Part shown: piece by piece, positions 17,190 through 24,370 of the stretch
Layout of the letters: each line of letters starts with the position of its first letter
Numbering within the stretch: the first letter of the stretch is position 1
Assembly (NCBI GenBank): GCA_035561135.1
Contig: DATMYA010000009.1
Coordinates: 1 to 58,266 of the forward strand
DNA: 58,266 nt
Origin: Clostridia bacterium
GTDB taxonomy: Bacteria > Acidobacteriota > Terriglobia > Terriglobales > Acidobacteriaceae
Reading direction: 5' to 3'
Position numbers and translations under genes: made by a program
Notes under the pieces: model-generated
What the model saw: the letters and a program-made list of their open reading frames with translations, nothing else
Databases searched by the model: none
Told to the model about the DNA's origin: nothing

Positions 17190-17825
17190 ATGAGCCGACG
17201 AAACCGAACGGCGGTGCTGTGTCTCGTCAGCGTAGCGATTATCCTGACGGCTTCTGTTGTAGGTTGGCGGCATCTGCGCCCAGCAACCCTCTCTCAGACG
17301 GAACTGTGGTTGAGCCATCCTGAGACGAATACAGTACTGACCGACACCGACTATCAGGTGCTTTCATCTTTCCTCAAAGGCGGACAGACCAGTATCCGCA
17401 TCGGTAGCAGCAGAGGTAGTTCAGTCCTTGCGCCAACTACTGCACTCTTTTTCGAACCTATCCCTATCGAAGACCAGAACTGGATGAAGCGCGAGCTTAA
17501 GGGACTACAGGACGATACCATCGCCGCGTTTCATGGCTGTATGTCCCATCTGGCAGTAGTGGCACCTCGCTTCGCAGTCTCTGAGCCGTACCACATCGGT
17601 ACCTTCGAAGAAGTTGAGAGTATCGAGAAGTTGTACGCCCATTACCCGCAGACGAACGGATTCGTGAGGTTTTCGTGCGTTGCGTACAGTAGGAATGAAC
17701 CCCAAGCATTGTTCTGGATAGAACGACGAATGTCGCCCTCAGCAGTCGGGATGTTTGTACTCATGGAGAAGAACGCCAGCGGTGAGTGGGTTCAGGCTGG
17801 CGAAATGGTTCGATGGATTGCCTGA
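17190..17825 (+). CDS. Unknown membrane-anchored or secreted protein (array gene 1)
   Basis: 211 residues, unrecognised. The N-terminus (basic MSRRNRT, then about 20 hydrophobic residues AVLCLVSVAIILTASVVGW) is a signal anchor, so the rest should face the periplasm. The remainder is a soluble mixed domain with no motif I can name; HGCMSHLAVVAPRF and FIRFSCVAYSR-like strands suggest an alpha/beta fold. ATG 17190 has AGGAG 6 bp upstream. Counted GC in one internal 60-base line is 50%, below flanking genes. It is the first of four same-direction small genes, each separated by the double-hairpin elements. Confidence 0.7.
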   Translation: MSRRNRTAVLCLVSVAIILTASVVGWRHLRPATLSQTELWLSHPETNTVLTDTDYQVLSSFLKGGQTSIRIGSSRGSSVLAPTTALFFEPIPIEDQNWMKRELKGLQDDTIAAFHGCMSHLAVVAPRFAVSEPYHIGTFEEVESIEKLYAHYPQTNGFVRFSCVAYSRNEPQALFWIERRMSPSAVGMFVLMEKNASGEWVQAGEMVRWIA

Positions 17826-17836
17826 TGGGGCGGTTA

Positions 17837-17910
17837 GTTGATGATAAATCGCCATATCGCAAGTAATCCGGTTTTGCTCGATAGCGAGTGAGATGGCCTG
17901 ATACCGCCAG
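17837..17910 (+). repeat. Cassette-boundary element B
   Basis: Second copy, 12 bp after the stop of array gene 1. The left hairpin is GATA / TATC with the shared ATCGCCATATCGCAAGTAAT, then exactly 34 bases to ATGGCCTG (17893-17900) and the right arm ACCGCCAGCAAT. The left hairpin bases differ from copies C and D but pair, which supports a structural role. Confidence 0.65.
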
Positions 17911-17944
17911 CAATTTAGAAACTTGATGGTGTCAGAGGGACCTT

Positions 17945-18427
17945 ATGACAAAACGACTCATCATCTCGGCTTTGCTAACTGCGCTTCTGGTCGCTATAAG
18001 TGCGGTTTATTTAGTCGCACAGAAACCGTCAAAGCCCATCAGCGTTGGGATGATTCCGTTGCTTGCGACGCCGCAGAACTATAAAGGCAAGCATATCCAG
18101 ACATGGGGATACCTGCATATTGGGCGTATACCTGAAGACGATAGCCTCTGGCTGCGGAAGGAGGACGGGGACAATTCCCTTATGAAGAACTCGTTAGCTC
18201 TTGTGCTTTCAAGCGAACAGCGGCAAGCGTTCAGTTGCGTGAATCACACCTACGTTTTGGTCCAAGGAACGCTTCATTCGGAAGGTCCAGACACGTCCAG
18301 TATGAACAGCGGAACAATCACGCGAATAACGCACTTGATAGGTTGGTCGCCTTACCGCGATTCGCCGTGTGAGCCAAAGCAGCAGTGCGTTTTGGTGGAT
18401 AGTTGGCGGTATGTCGCCATACCGTAA
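17945..18427 (+). CDS. Unknown exported protein (array gene 2)
   Basis: 160 residues, unrecognised. The first 26 residues are a signal peptide or anchor (KRLIISALLTALLVAISAVYLVAQ). The mature part, GMIPLLATPQNYKGKHIQTWGYLHI, looks like a small beta-barrel (OB-like) domain; there are three Cys residues late in the protein that could form a disulfide outside the cytoplasm. ATG 17945 follows AGAGGGA. The stop codon TAA at 18425-18427 lies inside boundary element C, just after its left hairpin. Counted GC is 47-48% in two 60-base lines. Confidence 0.68.
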   Translation: MTKRLIISALLTALLVAISAVYLVAQKPSKPISVGMIPLLATPQNYKGKHIQTWGYLHIGRIPEDDSLWLRKEDGDNSLMKNSLALVLSSEQRQAFSCVNHTYVLVQGTLHSEGPDTSSMNSGTITRITHLIGWSPYRDSPCEPKQQCVLVDSWRYVAIP

Positions 18428-18476
18428 GTAATTGGGGGTATCTGGATAGGTTACGATATGGCCTGATATCGTCAAC
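18402..18476 (+). repeat. Cassette-boundary element C
   Basis: The clearest copy. Outer arms GTTGG (18402-18406) and TCAAC (18472-18476); left hairpin GGTATG-TCGC-CATACC (18408-18423); 34 bases to the core; and a second palindrome made of the 11-bp arm GGTTACGATAT, the spacer GGCCTG and the 11-bp arm ATATCGTCAAC (18449-18476). It overlaps the last codons and stop of array gene 2. Confidence 0.7.
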
Positions 18477-18519
18477 AATCCATCTGGACGACTATCAACG
18501 TGAGCGGTAGAGTGCGTAC

Positions 18520-18798
18520 GTGCCTGATATTCCAATGAAGAAGCTATTCAGTCGGCGTGAACCCACGGAAAACGAAGTCGCCGAGACCATTGAGAAGTTC
18601 GTCGCTGGAACCTGTGGGCAATGGGACTGGGACGACTTCATTTCCGTCACGTTCAAGAACGGCAATGTTGAAGCGGCGCGTGTGGAGTGCTTAAAAGTCG
18701 CGGAAGACTTCCCTGGTGGCGCTTCGCGCTGGTGCAGCGATGACGGTCTGTTACGTCTATTGGCCATAGCAGCCAGTCTACGTAGTGCATCTCGCTGA
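18520..18798 (+). CDS. Small conserved-looking hypothetical protein (array gene 3)
   Basis: 92 residues, cytosolic, no signal or membrane segment. The motif GQWDWDDFISV followed by a Cys/Trp region (RWCSDDGLLRLL) resembles small bacterial hypothetical proteins with a W/Y-D-W-D-D-F core that are often found near toxin-immunity or defence genes; I recall the pattern but not a named family. GTG 18520 is taken as start; ATG at 18535 is the alternative, and neither has a strong ribosome site. It lies between boundary elements C and D, the shortest segment of the array (411 bp core to core). Confidence 0.65.
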   Translation: MPDIPMKKLFSRREPTENEVAETIEKFVAGTCGQWDWDDFISVTFKNGNVEAARVECLKVAEDFPGGASRWCSDDGLLRLLAIAASLRSASR

Positions 18799-18815
18799 TG
18801 CTCAAGCGGATTACT

Positions 18816-18887
18816 GTTGGTATATCCCCATACCACTCACTATCGAGGGTAGCTGAATAGGTTACGAGATGGCCTGTTCTCGCCAAC
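18816..18887 (+). repeat. Cassette-boundary element D
   Basis: Fourth copy. Outer arms GTTGG (18816-18820) and CCAAC (18883-18887) pair perfectly. Left hairpin GGTAT-ATCCCC-ATACC (18819-18834), 34 bases, then a second palindrome with CGAGA / TCTCG around TGGCCTGT. Where copy C has CGATAT / ATATCG this copy has CGAGA / TCTCG, a compensated change. The next gene starts 20 bp later. Confidence 0.7.
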
Positions 18888-18906
18888 AACCCACCGCCAC
18901 ACTGGA

Positions 18907-19350
18907 ATGCTCATGCTTATGCGCAAGAGCCTCACACTCGCGGTAGTCGCGCTGTTGTTGGATATCAACGGTTGCTCCCGGGACAAAACAGGAGCCATCA
19001 CGTACAAGTATCTGCGCCAAATTAGCGGCGCCAACGCGAAAGACTGCGGATATGTTCGTTTCGGAGAAAGCACTGCCCAAACTGACCAGTGCGTAATGGA
19101 TGCCTACAAGCGGCATCAGCCTTTTATCGCAAGATATGACGTGAAGGGACTAGATTCACGGCTTGTGCTTGGGCTAGCTGGTGATGGAACAGAAAAAATC
19201 GTCAGCGTGAAGTACGACAGCGAAGGGTGGGAGCGGCCTAGCCGCACCGGCGCATCGTTGGTCGAAGGCAATCATGTATTGCTCACGCCATGTCCAGTTC
19301 CCGTGCAGTTCTCGAAAGAGCAGTCAGGCCATCTTGCCTGTTATCAGTGA
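18907..19350 (+). CDS. Unknown probable lipoprotein (array gene 4)
   Basis: 147 residues, unrecognised. The N-terminus (two or three alternative Met, then MRKSLTLAVVALLLDINGC) is a lipoprotein-type signal with the Cys at residue 23, although INGC is a weak lipobox. The mature part has four further Cys residues and no motif I can name. ATG 18907 is used; ATG 18919 is also possible. The end of the gene contains CAGGCCATCT (19325-19334), the exact reverse complement of the boundary core AGATGGCCTG, which may mark an inverted, overlapping final boundary. Confidence 0.65.
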   Translation: MLMLMRKSLTLAVVALLLDINGCSRDKTGAITYKYLRQISGANAKDCGYVRFGESTAQTDQCVMDAYKRHQPFIARYDVKGLDSRLVLGLAGDGTEKIVSVKYDSEGWERPSRTGASLVEGNHVLLTPCPVPVQFSKEQSGHLACYQ

Positions 19351-19439
19351 GAGGTGAGACGCCCGTGCTGGGTGCTGGGGGCGAACGTGAGTTTGCAGCA
19401 AATCCGCATCAAACCGATGTATGATTTGTGAGTAGCGGT

Positions 19440-21005
19440 ATGCGGAACTATCGGCTCCACCTCATTCTCTTCCTGCTCTTCGCTCTCGCGTTGCAGCTTT
19501 CTGCAGCCGAGCGAAAAGACCTGGCCAAGCGCGTTGACGAAGTGCTGGCTCAGCCCGACGCTGCCCGTGGCTTCTGGGGCATTGAGATCGTCAGCCTTGA
19601 CTCCGGCAAGACTCTCTACTCGCAGAACGCTGAGAAGCTGTTCACTCCGGCATCGAACACAAAGTTATTCACGACGGCTGCGGCGCTGGCGCTTGTTGGA
19701 CCGGATCATCGCTTCCGCACCACCATCGAAACCGCAGGGACTGTGGACAAATACGGTCGCCTAAGCGGCGATCTTGTGCTGGTGGGCCGCGGCGATCCGA
19801 ACCTCTCCGGCCGCACCCTGCCGTACAACCTGCGTACCGAACGCAAGCTGCCGGCCATCAAAGCGCTGGAAGAACTCGCCGACCAGATCGTTGCCAAAGG
19901 CGTGAAGGTGATCGACGGCGACATCGTGGCGGACGATTCCTATTTCGCATTCGAACGCTACGGAGAAGGCTGGTCTCAGGACGACCTTGTCTGGGAGTGG
20001 GGCGCGCCCGTATCGGCACTGACCATCAATGACAACGTGCTGTTCGTCTCCATTCTGCCGGCCGATCGGGCGGGCGATAAGGCGTTCGTCAGCGTTACGC
20101 CGTTCCCCGAGTACTACCGCATCGACAATCGAGTCATGACCACGCCTCCGGGCACAGGGCCGCGCAAGGTTTACATCAGCCGCGAACCCGGCTCGGAGCA
20201 ATTAACCCTCTGGGGCAACATTCCGTTGGACGATGTTGGCGCGGCCGAGTCGCTCGCCATAGAGGATCCGGCCGACTACGCGGCCAAACTCCTGAGCCGT
20301 CTGCTCCAGAGGCGTGGTGTCGTAACCTACGGTCGAACCCGCACGCGCCACACGGAACTCGCGGCGCTGAGCACGTTCTCCGTAACAACGCTCGCGTCTG
20401 CGGGCGGCGGCAACGAAGCGAGAATGCATCCGCAGGCGATTTCGCCACTGGTACTAGGCTCGTACGAGTCTGCGCCGATCGCGCAGGACCTTCGGGTCAT
20501 CAACAAGGTCAGCCAGAATTTGCATGCGGAAATCTTGCTCAGATTGCTGGGGCGCGAAAAAGGCGCAGGCGGCACCATCGAGGGCGGACTGGAAGTGATC
20601 CGCGGATGGCTGGTGCAGGTCGGCATCCGTCCCGAAGAGTATGCGTTCTACGATGGGTCAGGACTGTCACGCCAAAACCTGGTGACGCCGGATGCGGTCG
20701 TAAAGTTGCTGACGTATGTCAGCAGGCAACCGTGGGGCGCGCAGTTCCAGGACACATTGCCGGTGGGCGGCATTGATGGCTCGCTGGCAGATCGCTTCAA
20801 ATCAGCGACCATGCTGAGTCGCGTAAAAGCGAAAACCGGATCGTTGGGTCATGTGAACGCATTGTCAGGCTACGCGACCACGATGAAGGGCGAACACGTG
20901 GCGTTTTCGATCCTTGTCAACAACCACACGATGCCTTCGAAGAAGATGCTGGAAGCGATGGACAGTATCGTTGAGGCGATGGTGAACGATACCAGGAAGA
21001 AATGA
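19440..21005 (+). CDS. dacB: D-alanyl-D-alanine carboxypeptidase/endopeptidase, PBP4 (DacB)
   Basis: 521 residues from ATG 19440 (an in-frame GTG lies 12 bp upstream). Signal peptide about residues 1-24 (LHLILFLLFALALQLSAAE), then the class C penicillin-binding fold. The three active-site motifs are visible: SxxK in PASNTKLF near residue 70, SxN in KVSQNLHAE and KTG in KAKTGSLGHV, with the large inserted domains between the first two as expected for PBP4. It trims peptidoglycan cross-links or terminal D-Ala in the periplasm. It follows the cassette-like array in the same direction but has normal GC (57% in one counted line), so it is probably not part of it. Confidence 0.95.
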   Translation: MRNYRLHLILFLLFALALQLSAAERKDLAKRVDEVLAQPDAARGFWGIEIVSLDSGKTLYSQNAEKLFTPASNTKLFTTAAALALVGPDHRFRTTIETAGTVDKYGRLSGDLVLVGRGDPNLSGRTLPYNLRTERKLPAIKALEELADQIVAKGVKVIDGDIVADDSYFAFERYGEGWSQDDLVWEWGAPVSALTINDNVLFVSILPADRAGDKAFVSVTPFPEYYRIDNRVMTTPPGTGPRKVYISREPGSEQLTLWGNIPLDDVGAAESLAIEDPADYAAKLLSRLLQRRGVVTYGRTRTRHTELAALSTFSVTTLASAGGGNEARMHPQAISPLVLGSYESAPIAQDLRVINKVSQNLHAEILLRLLGREKGAGGTIEGGLEVIRGWLVQVGIRPEEYAFYDGSGLSRQNLVTPDAVVKLLTYVSRQPWGAQFQDTLPVGGIDGSLADRFKSATMLSRVKAKTGSLGHVNALSGYATTMKGEHVAFSILVNNHTMPSKKMLEAMDSIVEAMVNDTRKK

Positions 21006-21102
21006 CGGTATCGAATTTGCCGTCCCGCGTGTGAAGCGTGCGTACGCGCCGCGGCTCCCCTACAAGCTGACCTGCATCGAACCTACGGTGCCAACCACTC
21101 TG

Positions 21103-21894
21103 TTACCGCAGCTCACAATTGACCGTGACAACGTCCGGCGGAGTTGAAGGGCCGGGGAAGACAAAGCCGGCAACCTCGAAACCCGCAGACGCCGCCAAAG
21201 GCGATGGTTCTAGGACAGCGGAGCCCGAACTCCGGCGCAGGCGCACTGGTCCTCGACCGAAATCCTGCGGGAACTCGACATCGTCAGTCGCCCCACAACA
21301 TATGTATAGCGATAGAAGATCGCAGAATTGCAGGATTTCCAGCAACCTTGATACGGGCTCGTGTGTCGCGCCCTGCTCGGCCAGCGAGCGCTGCCGATGC
21401 TTTTCAGTTTCAACAAACTGCTGAATGTGCTGCACGTCTTCCGGACTATCTTCCGGGTTGCGTAAGCGGTGCTTCGCGAGCCAGCAGAAGTGCTGGCTGA
21501 CCATTGCCCCGCCCAGAGGTGTGAGTGCCACGGCGCGAGCGACGGAGCCGCTCCACGCCGTGAGAAACGTCTTGGGCTTCATTTCAGTGAAGGTCAAGGG
21601 CTTGCCATCTGCCCCGAGTGATGGTGTCTGCGGCGACGGAAGAACTCCATCGAAGGGCTCCCAACCTGCATCATGCAGGCCAATGCAGTGGACAACTTCG
21701 GGCGAGAGATCAGGGAACTGCTCTGGGGCGAAGCTGGCTGCCAGGCGACCGGAGAGCGTAGCGTGGTCCGGTTGCGTGATGAGCCAGTAGCGCTCGGCGC
21801 GAAGCTTCTGCGTCTTCTCAACCGCCTGCCACACGGGGATAAAACCATTCGGTTTCGGCGCGACATGCGCGTTACCTGCCGGACGAACAATCAT
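21103..21894 (-). CDS. DUF3891 family protein
   Basis: 263 residues starting MIVRPAG at ATG 21892-21894, the usual DUF3891 beginning, with AGAGG upstream. A further ATG at 21999 would add 35 residues overlapping the DUF488 gene by 83 bp and is less likely. Family marks are LITQPDHATLSGRLAASF, GLHDAGWEPFDG and the SQHFCWL segment; several His and Asp residues (QPDH, HDAGW, QHF) suggest a metal-dependent helical fold, but no activity is established. The DUF488 gene lies 22 bp upstream on the same strand, so the two form a small operon. Confidence 0.88.
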   Translation of the reverse strand: MIVRPAGNAHVAPKPNGFIPVWQAVEKTQKLRAERYWLITQPDHATLSGRLAASFAPEQFPDLSPEVVHCIGLHDAGWEPFDGVLPSPQTPSLGADGKPLTFTEMKPKTFLTAWSGSVARAVALTPLGGAMVSQHFCWLAKHRLRNPEDSPEDVQHIQQFVETEKHRQRSLAEQGATHEPVSRLLEILQFCDLLSLYICCGATDDVEFPQDFGRGPVRLRRSSGSAVLEPSPLAASAGFEVAGFVFPGPSTPPDVVTVNCELR

Positions 21895-21916
21895 GACTCG
21901 TGCCTCTGGCGAGAGC

Positions 21917-22345
21917 TCATCGACGGGCTCTCGCGCGACGGGCAGCCGTGGCGCCTTCTTTAACCGGCCCGGTACTGGACGGAGGTTTGCGCGCGCCATC
22001 CAGCAACTGTTTCAGCACCACGGCATTATTTCGAACCGGGTCGCGAGCGGAGTACACGAGTGTCACCATGCGCTTGCTGCGCACAACTTCATGCAGCTGC
22101 TCCAGTGATTCTGACGCAGATTCTTGCGCCAGTTCTGCAAGATAGCGCCTGCGGAACGTCAGCCACTGGGTTGTATGCGCGTGGAACCACTTTCGCAAGT
22201 TGTCCGACGGTGAAAGGTCGCGCACCCAGAGATCAATCTGCGCATCGTCTTTCTTGATGCCACGTGGCCAGAGACGATCGACGAGCACGCGGAATCCGTC
22301 GTCCGGCGTCGGAGTTTCGTAGGCGCGCTTGATCGCAATAGGCAT
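21917..22345 (-). CDS. DUF488 family protein (YeaO-like)
   Basis: 142 residues beginning MPIAIKRAYETPTPDDGFRV, followed by LVDRLWPRGIKKDDAQ and WFHAHTTQW, the standard marks of the short DUF488/COG3189 group. Function is not established. The last 25 residues are Pro/Arg/Ala rich and lack family similarity. It is transcribed with the DUF3891 gene (22-bp gap). A second, different DUF488 subfamily member is encoded at 33837-34367. Confidence 0.92.
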   Translation of the reverse strand: MPIAIKRAYETPTPDDGFRVLVDRLWPRGIKKDDAQIDLWVRDLSPSDNLRKWFHAHTTQWLTFRRRYLAELAQESASESLEQLHEVVRSKRMVTLVYSARDPVRNNAVVLKQLLDGARKPPSSTGPVKEGATAARRARARR

Positions 22346-22421
22346 AGGCTATCATGTTAACTCTAAACTGAGTCATGCAGGGTAAATGTGTCGTTGCGCG
22401 CACAAGCCGGAGCCAGTGAAG

Positions 22422-22778
22422 ATGCGAGTGTTTCTGAAATCTGCGACGATGCTGCTGTTGCTTGGGTTCCTGGTGGGCTGCCAGGTCGAGCGCCGCAAGA
22501 GCGACCAGGAATTGGGCCTGAACGCAGAGCAGGCGCGTGGCCGCCGCGTCTACGACAACCAGTGCATACGCTGCCACGAGCCATACTCGTCGCGCGAACT
22601 GCATGGGCCGAGTCTGGCAAAGACTTACAAAAAACCTTACCTGCCGAGCGGAATTCCCGTAAACGATGACCGCATGCGCGACGTGATTCTCATGGGTAAG
22701 ACCAAAATGCCCGCCTTCAACCAGACGCTGACCGAGAAGCAGTTGCAGGACCTGCTCGCCTATCTCAAGACGCTTTGA
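22422..22778 (+). CDS. Lipoprotein cytochrome c
   Basis: 118 residues from ATG 22422. A lipoprotein signal ends LGFLVGC with the lipidated Cys20. The haem motif is C48-I-R-C-H52 and the distal ligand is probably Met96 in KTKMPAF; the C-terminal helix LTEKQLQDLLAYLKTL is typical of class I cytochromes c. It should sit in the periplasm, tethered to a membrane, and pass electrons. No oxidase or reductase gene is nearby; lipA follows after 79 bp in the same direction. Confidence 0.92.
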   Translation: MRVFLKSATMLLLLGFLVGCQVERRKSDQELGLNAEQARGRRVYDNQCIRCHEPYSSRELHGPSLAKTYKKPYLPSGIPVNDDRMRDVILMGKTKMPAFNQTLTEKQLQDLLAYLKTL

Positions 22779-22857
22779 TACATATGTCACAGTGGGCCGT
22801 GGCGGAAGTCGTGAGTCCTAGCACGGAGCGGCCGCATCGTACAATAATAGAAATCTC

Positions 22858-23772
22858 ATGGCCACCACTGAACTGATACAGATCGATCTATCGCCTTTGA
22901 AGTCTGTCCGCAAGCCTGAGTGGTTGAAGGCGCGCGCACCCATGGGCGAGCAATTCCATGACCTGAAACGGTTGGCACGCGGACTGAACCTGCACACCGT
23001 CTGCGAGTCGGCGCAGTGCCCGAACATCGGTGAGTGCTGGAACCACAAGACGGCGACATTCATGCTGCTGGGCAACCTGTGCACCCGCCGTTGCGGATTC
23101 TGCGCCGTGCCGAAAGGGCGTCCGGAGCCGATCGACTGGGACGAACCCCGCCGTGTGGCTGAAGCCGTGGAAACCCTGGGACTGCGTTTTGCGGTGGTGA
23201 CCAGCGTCAACCGCGATGACGACAACCTTGGCGGGGCCAAGATCTTTGCCAATACCATCACGGAGATTCACGCACGCGTGCCCGAGTGTAGCGTGGAAGT
23301 GCTGATCCCTGACTTCCAGGGACACGAAGATTGCCTGCGCGTCGTCCTTGAGGCGAAGCCCAATGTCCTGAACCACAACACGGAAACCGTTCCACGACTG
23401 TATCGCGTAGCACGCTCCGGAGCGCGCTACGAGCGAACTCTCGAGCTGTTGCGCCGGGTGAAACAGATCGATCCAACCATAGTGTCGAAGACAGGCTTGA
23501 TGGCCGGACTGGGTGAATCGACTGAAGAACTTCTCGAGGTCTTCCGAGATCTGGCCAAGCAGGATGTGGACATTCTGACCATCGGACAATACCTGCGTCC
23601 GTCGCGCGATCACTTGCCCGTGGCACGCATGTATACGCCCGAGGAGTTCCGTTTCCTCAAAGACGAGGCGATGAAGATGGGCTTCCGTCACGTCGAGTCC
23701 GGGCCGCTTGTGCGTTCGAGTTATCACGCGCATGAGCAGGCGGAATCCACTAAAGGCGTGCGACTCCTTTAG
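22858..23772 (+). CDS. lipA: Lipoyl synthase
   Basis: 304 residues. A radical-SAM enzyme that inserts two sulfurs into octanoyl groups on lipoyl domains. The auxiliary [4Fe-4S] cluster ligands are Cys49, Cys54 and Cys60 (CESAQCPNIGEC), the radical-SAM cluster ligands Cys75, Cys79 and Cys82 (CTRRCGFC), and the C-terminal RSSYHA supplies the conserved serine. ATG 22858 follows a short leader with TACAAT at about 22840, a possible -10 box. No lipB is adjacent. A hairpin terminator follows. Confidence 0.97.
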   Translation: MATTELIQIDLSPLKSVRKPEWLKARAPMGEQFHDLKRLARGLNLHTVCESAQCPNIGECWNHKTATFMLLGNLCTRRCGFCAVPKGRPEPIDWDEPRRVAEAVETLGLRFAVVTSVNRDDDNLGGAKIFANTITEIHARVPECSVEVLIPDFQGHEDCLRVVLEAKPNVLNHNTETVPRLYRVARSGARYERTLELLRRVKQIDPTIVSKTGLMAGLGESTEELLEVFRDLAKQDVDILTIGQYLRPSRDHLPVARMYTPEEFRFLKDEAMKMGFRHVESGPLVRSSYHAHEQAESTKGVRLL

Positions 23773-23822
23773 CCGCTGCGGCAGGAGCCCTCGCCTGTCC
23801 GCTGATCGAATGCAAATTACTC

Positions 23823-23846
23823 ATGGCACGGTTCCAGCCGTGCCAT
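23823..23846 (+). terminator. Terminator after lipA
   Basis: Nine-bp stem ATGGCACGG / CCGTGCCAT with a 6-base loop, followed by TATCTTTG. The GGCACGG-CCGTGCC stem resembles half of the family 1 repeat, so it may be a repeat recruited as terminator. Confidence 0.55.
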
Positions 23847-23914
23847 TATCTTTGTAGCGAACAACTGTAAATTCAGCGGGTGCAGTGCGCCCGCAATCTC
23901 AGCGGGGAGCGCAC

Positions 23915-24277
23915 ATGAAAACCCTTCTCGGCGGGTTGGCGATTGGAAGTGCAGCCGGCATTCTGGCTGGCATGGTCGGCGTAGGCGGCGGAATCATTAT
24001 CGTACCGGCGCTGGTCTACTTCTTCGGGATGGACCAGAAGATGGCGCAAGGAACGTCGCTGGCCGTGTTGTTGCCGCCAACGGGGTTGCTTGCTTTCATG
24101 CAGTACTACCGTGCCGGCAATGTTGACCTGAAGGTTGCGTCTCTAATCGTGGTCGGCCTGCTGCTGGGAGGATGGTTTGGTGGAGGATGGGCACAGCAGC
24201 TATCAGGGCCGGTACTGCGCAAGGGATTTGCCGTGATGATGATGTTGGCCGCCGTGAAAATGTTCTTCCAGAAATAG
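23915..24277 (+). CDS. Half-size TSUP (TauE/SafE) family permease
   Basis: 120 residues from ATG 23915, with GGGGAG 8 bp upstream. Four hydrophobic segments and the family signature GMVGVGGGIIIVPALVYFF match the first half of TauE/SafE sulfite/sulfonate exporters, which usually have about 250 residues in two four-helix repeats. The gene ends cleanly with KMFFQK and no second half follows, so it would have to work as a dimer. This half-length form is known in the family. Substrate unknown. Confidence 0.85.
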   Translation: MKTLLGGLAIGSAAGILAGMVGVGGGIIIVPALVYFFGMDQKMAQGTSLAVLLPPTGLLAFMQYYRAGNVDLKVASLIVVGLLLGGWFGGGWAQQLSGPVLRKGFAVMMMLAAVKMFFQK

Positions 24278-24307
24278 ACAACCAGAACCAATCACAACGA
24301 AGCATTG

Positions 24308-24339
24308 CAAAAAAACGGCCCGGCTTTATGCCAGGCCGT
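24308..24339 (-). terminator. Rho-independent terminator of the M13 peptidase gene
   Basis: On the minus strand ACGGCCTGGC-ATAAA-GCCGGGCCGT followed by seven T. It lies 31 bp past the peptidase stop and also faces the convergent TSUP gene. Confidence 0.85.
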
Positions 24340-24370
24340 CAATCAGTAACGCTTCTATGTGCCGGGTACT

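Noticed and set aside
17049..18887. CRISPR array
   Set aside because: Repeats are 411-774 bp apart with genes between them, are imperfect, and no cas gene is present.
17049..18887. Array elements as simple rho-independent terminators
   Set aside because: Hairpins lack T-runs, lie just before start codons, and conserve the loop sequence ATGGCCTG rather than the stem, unlike terminators.
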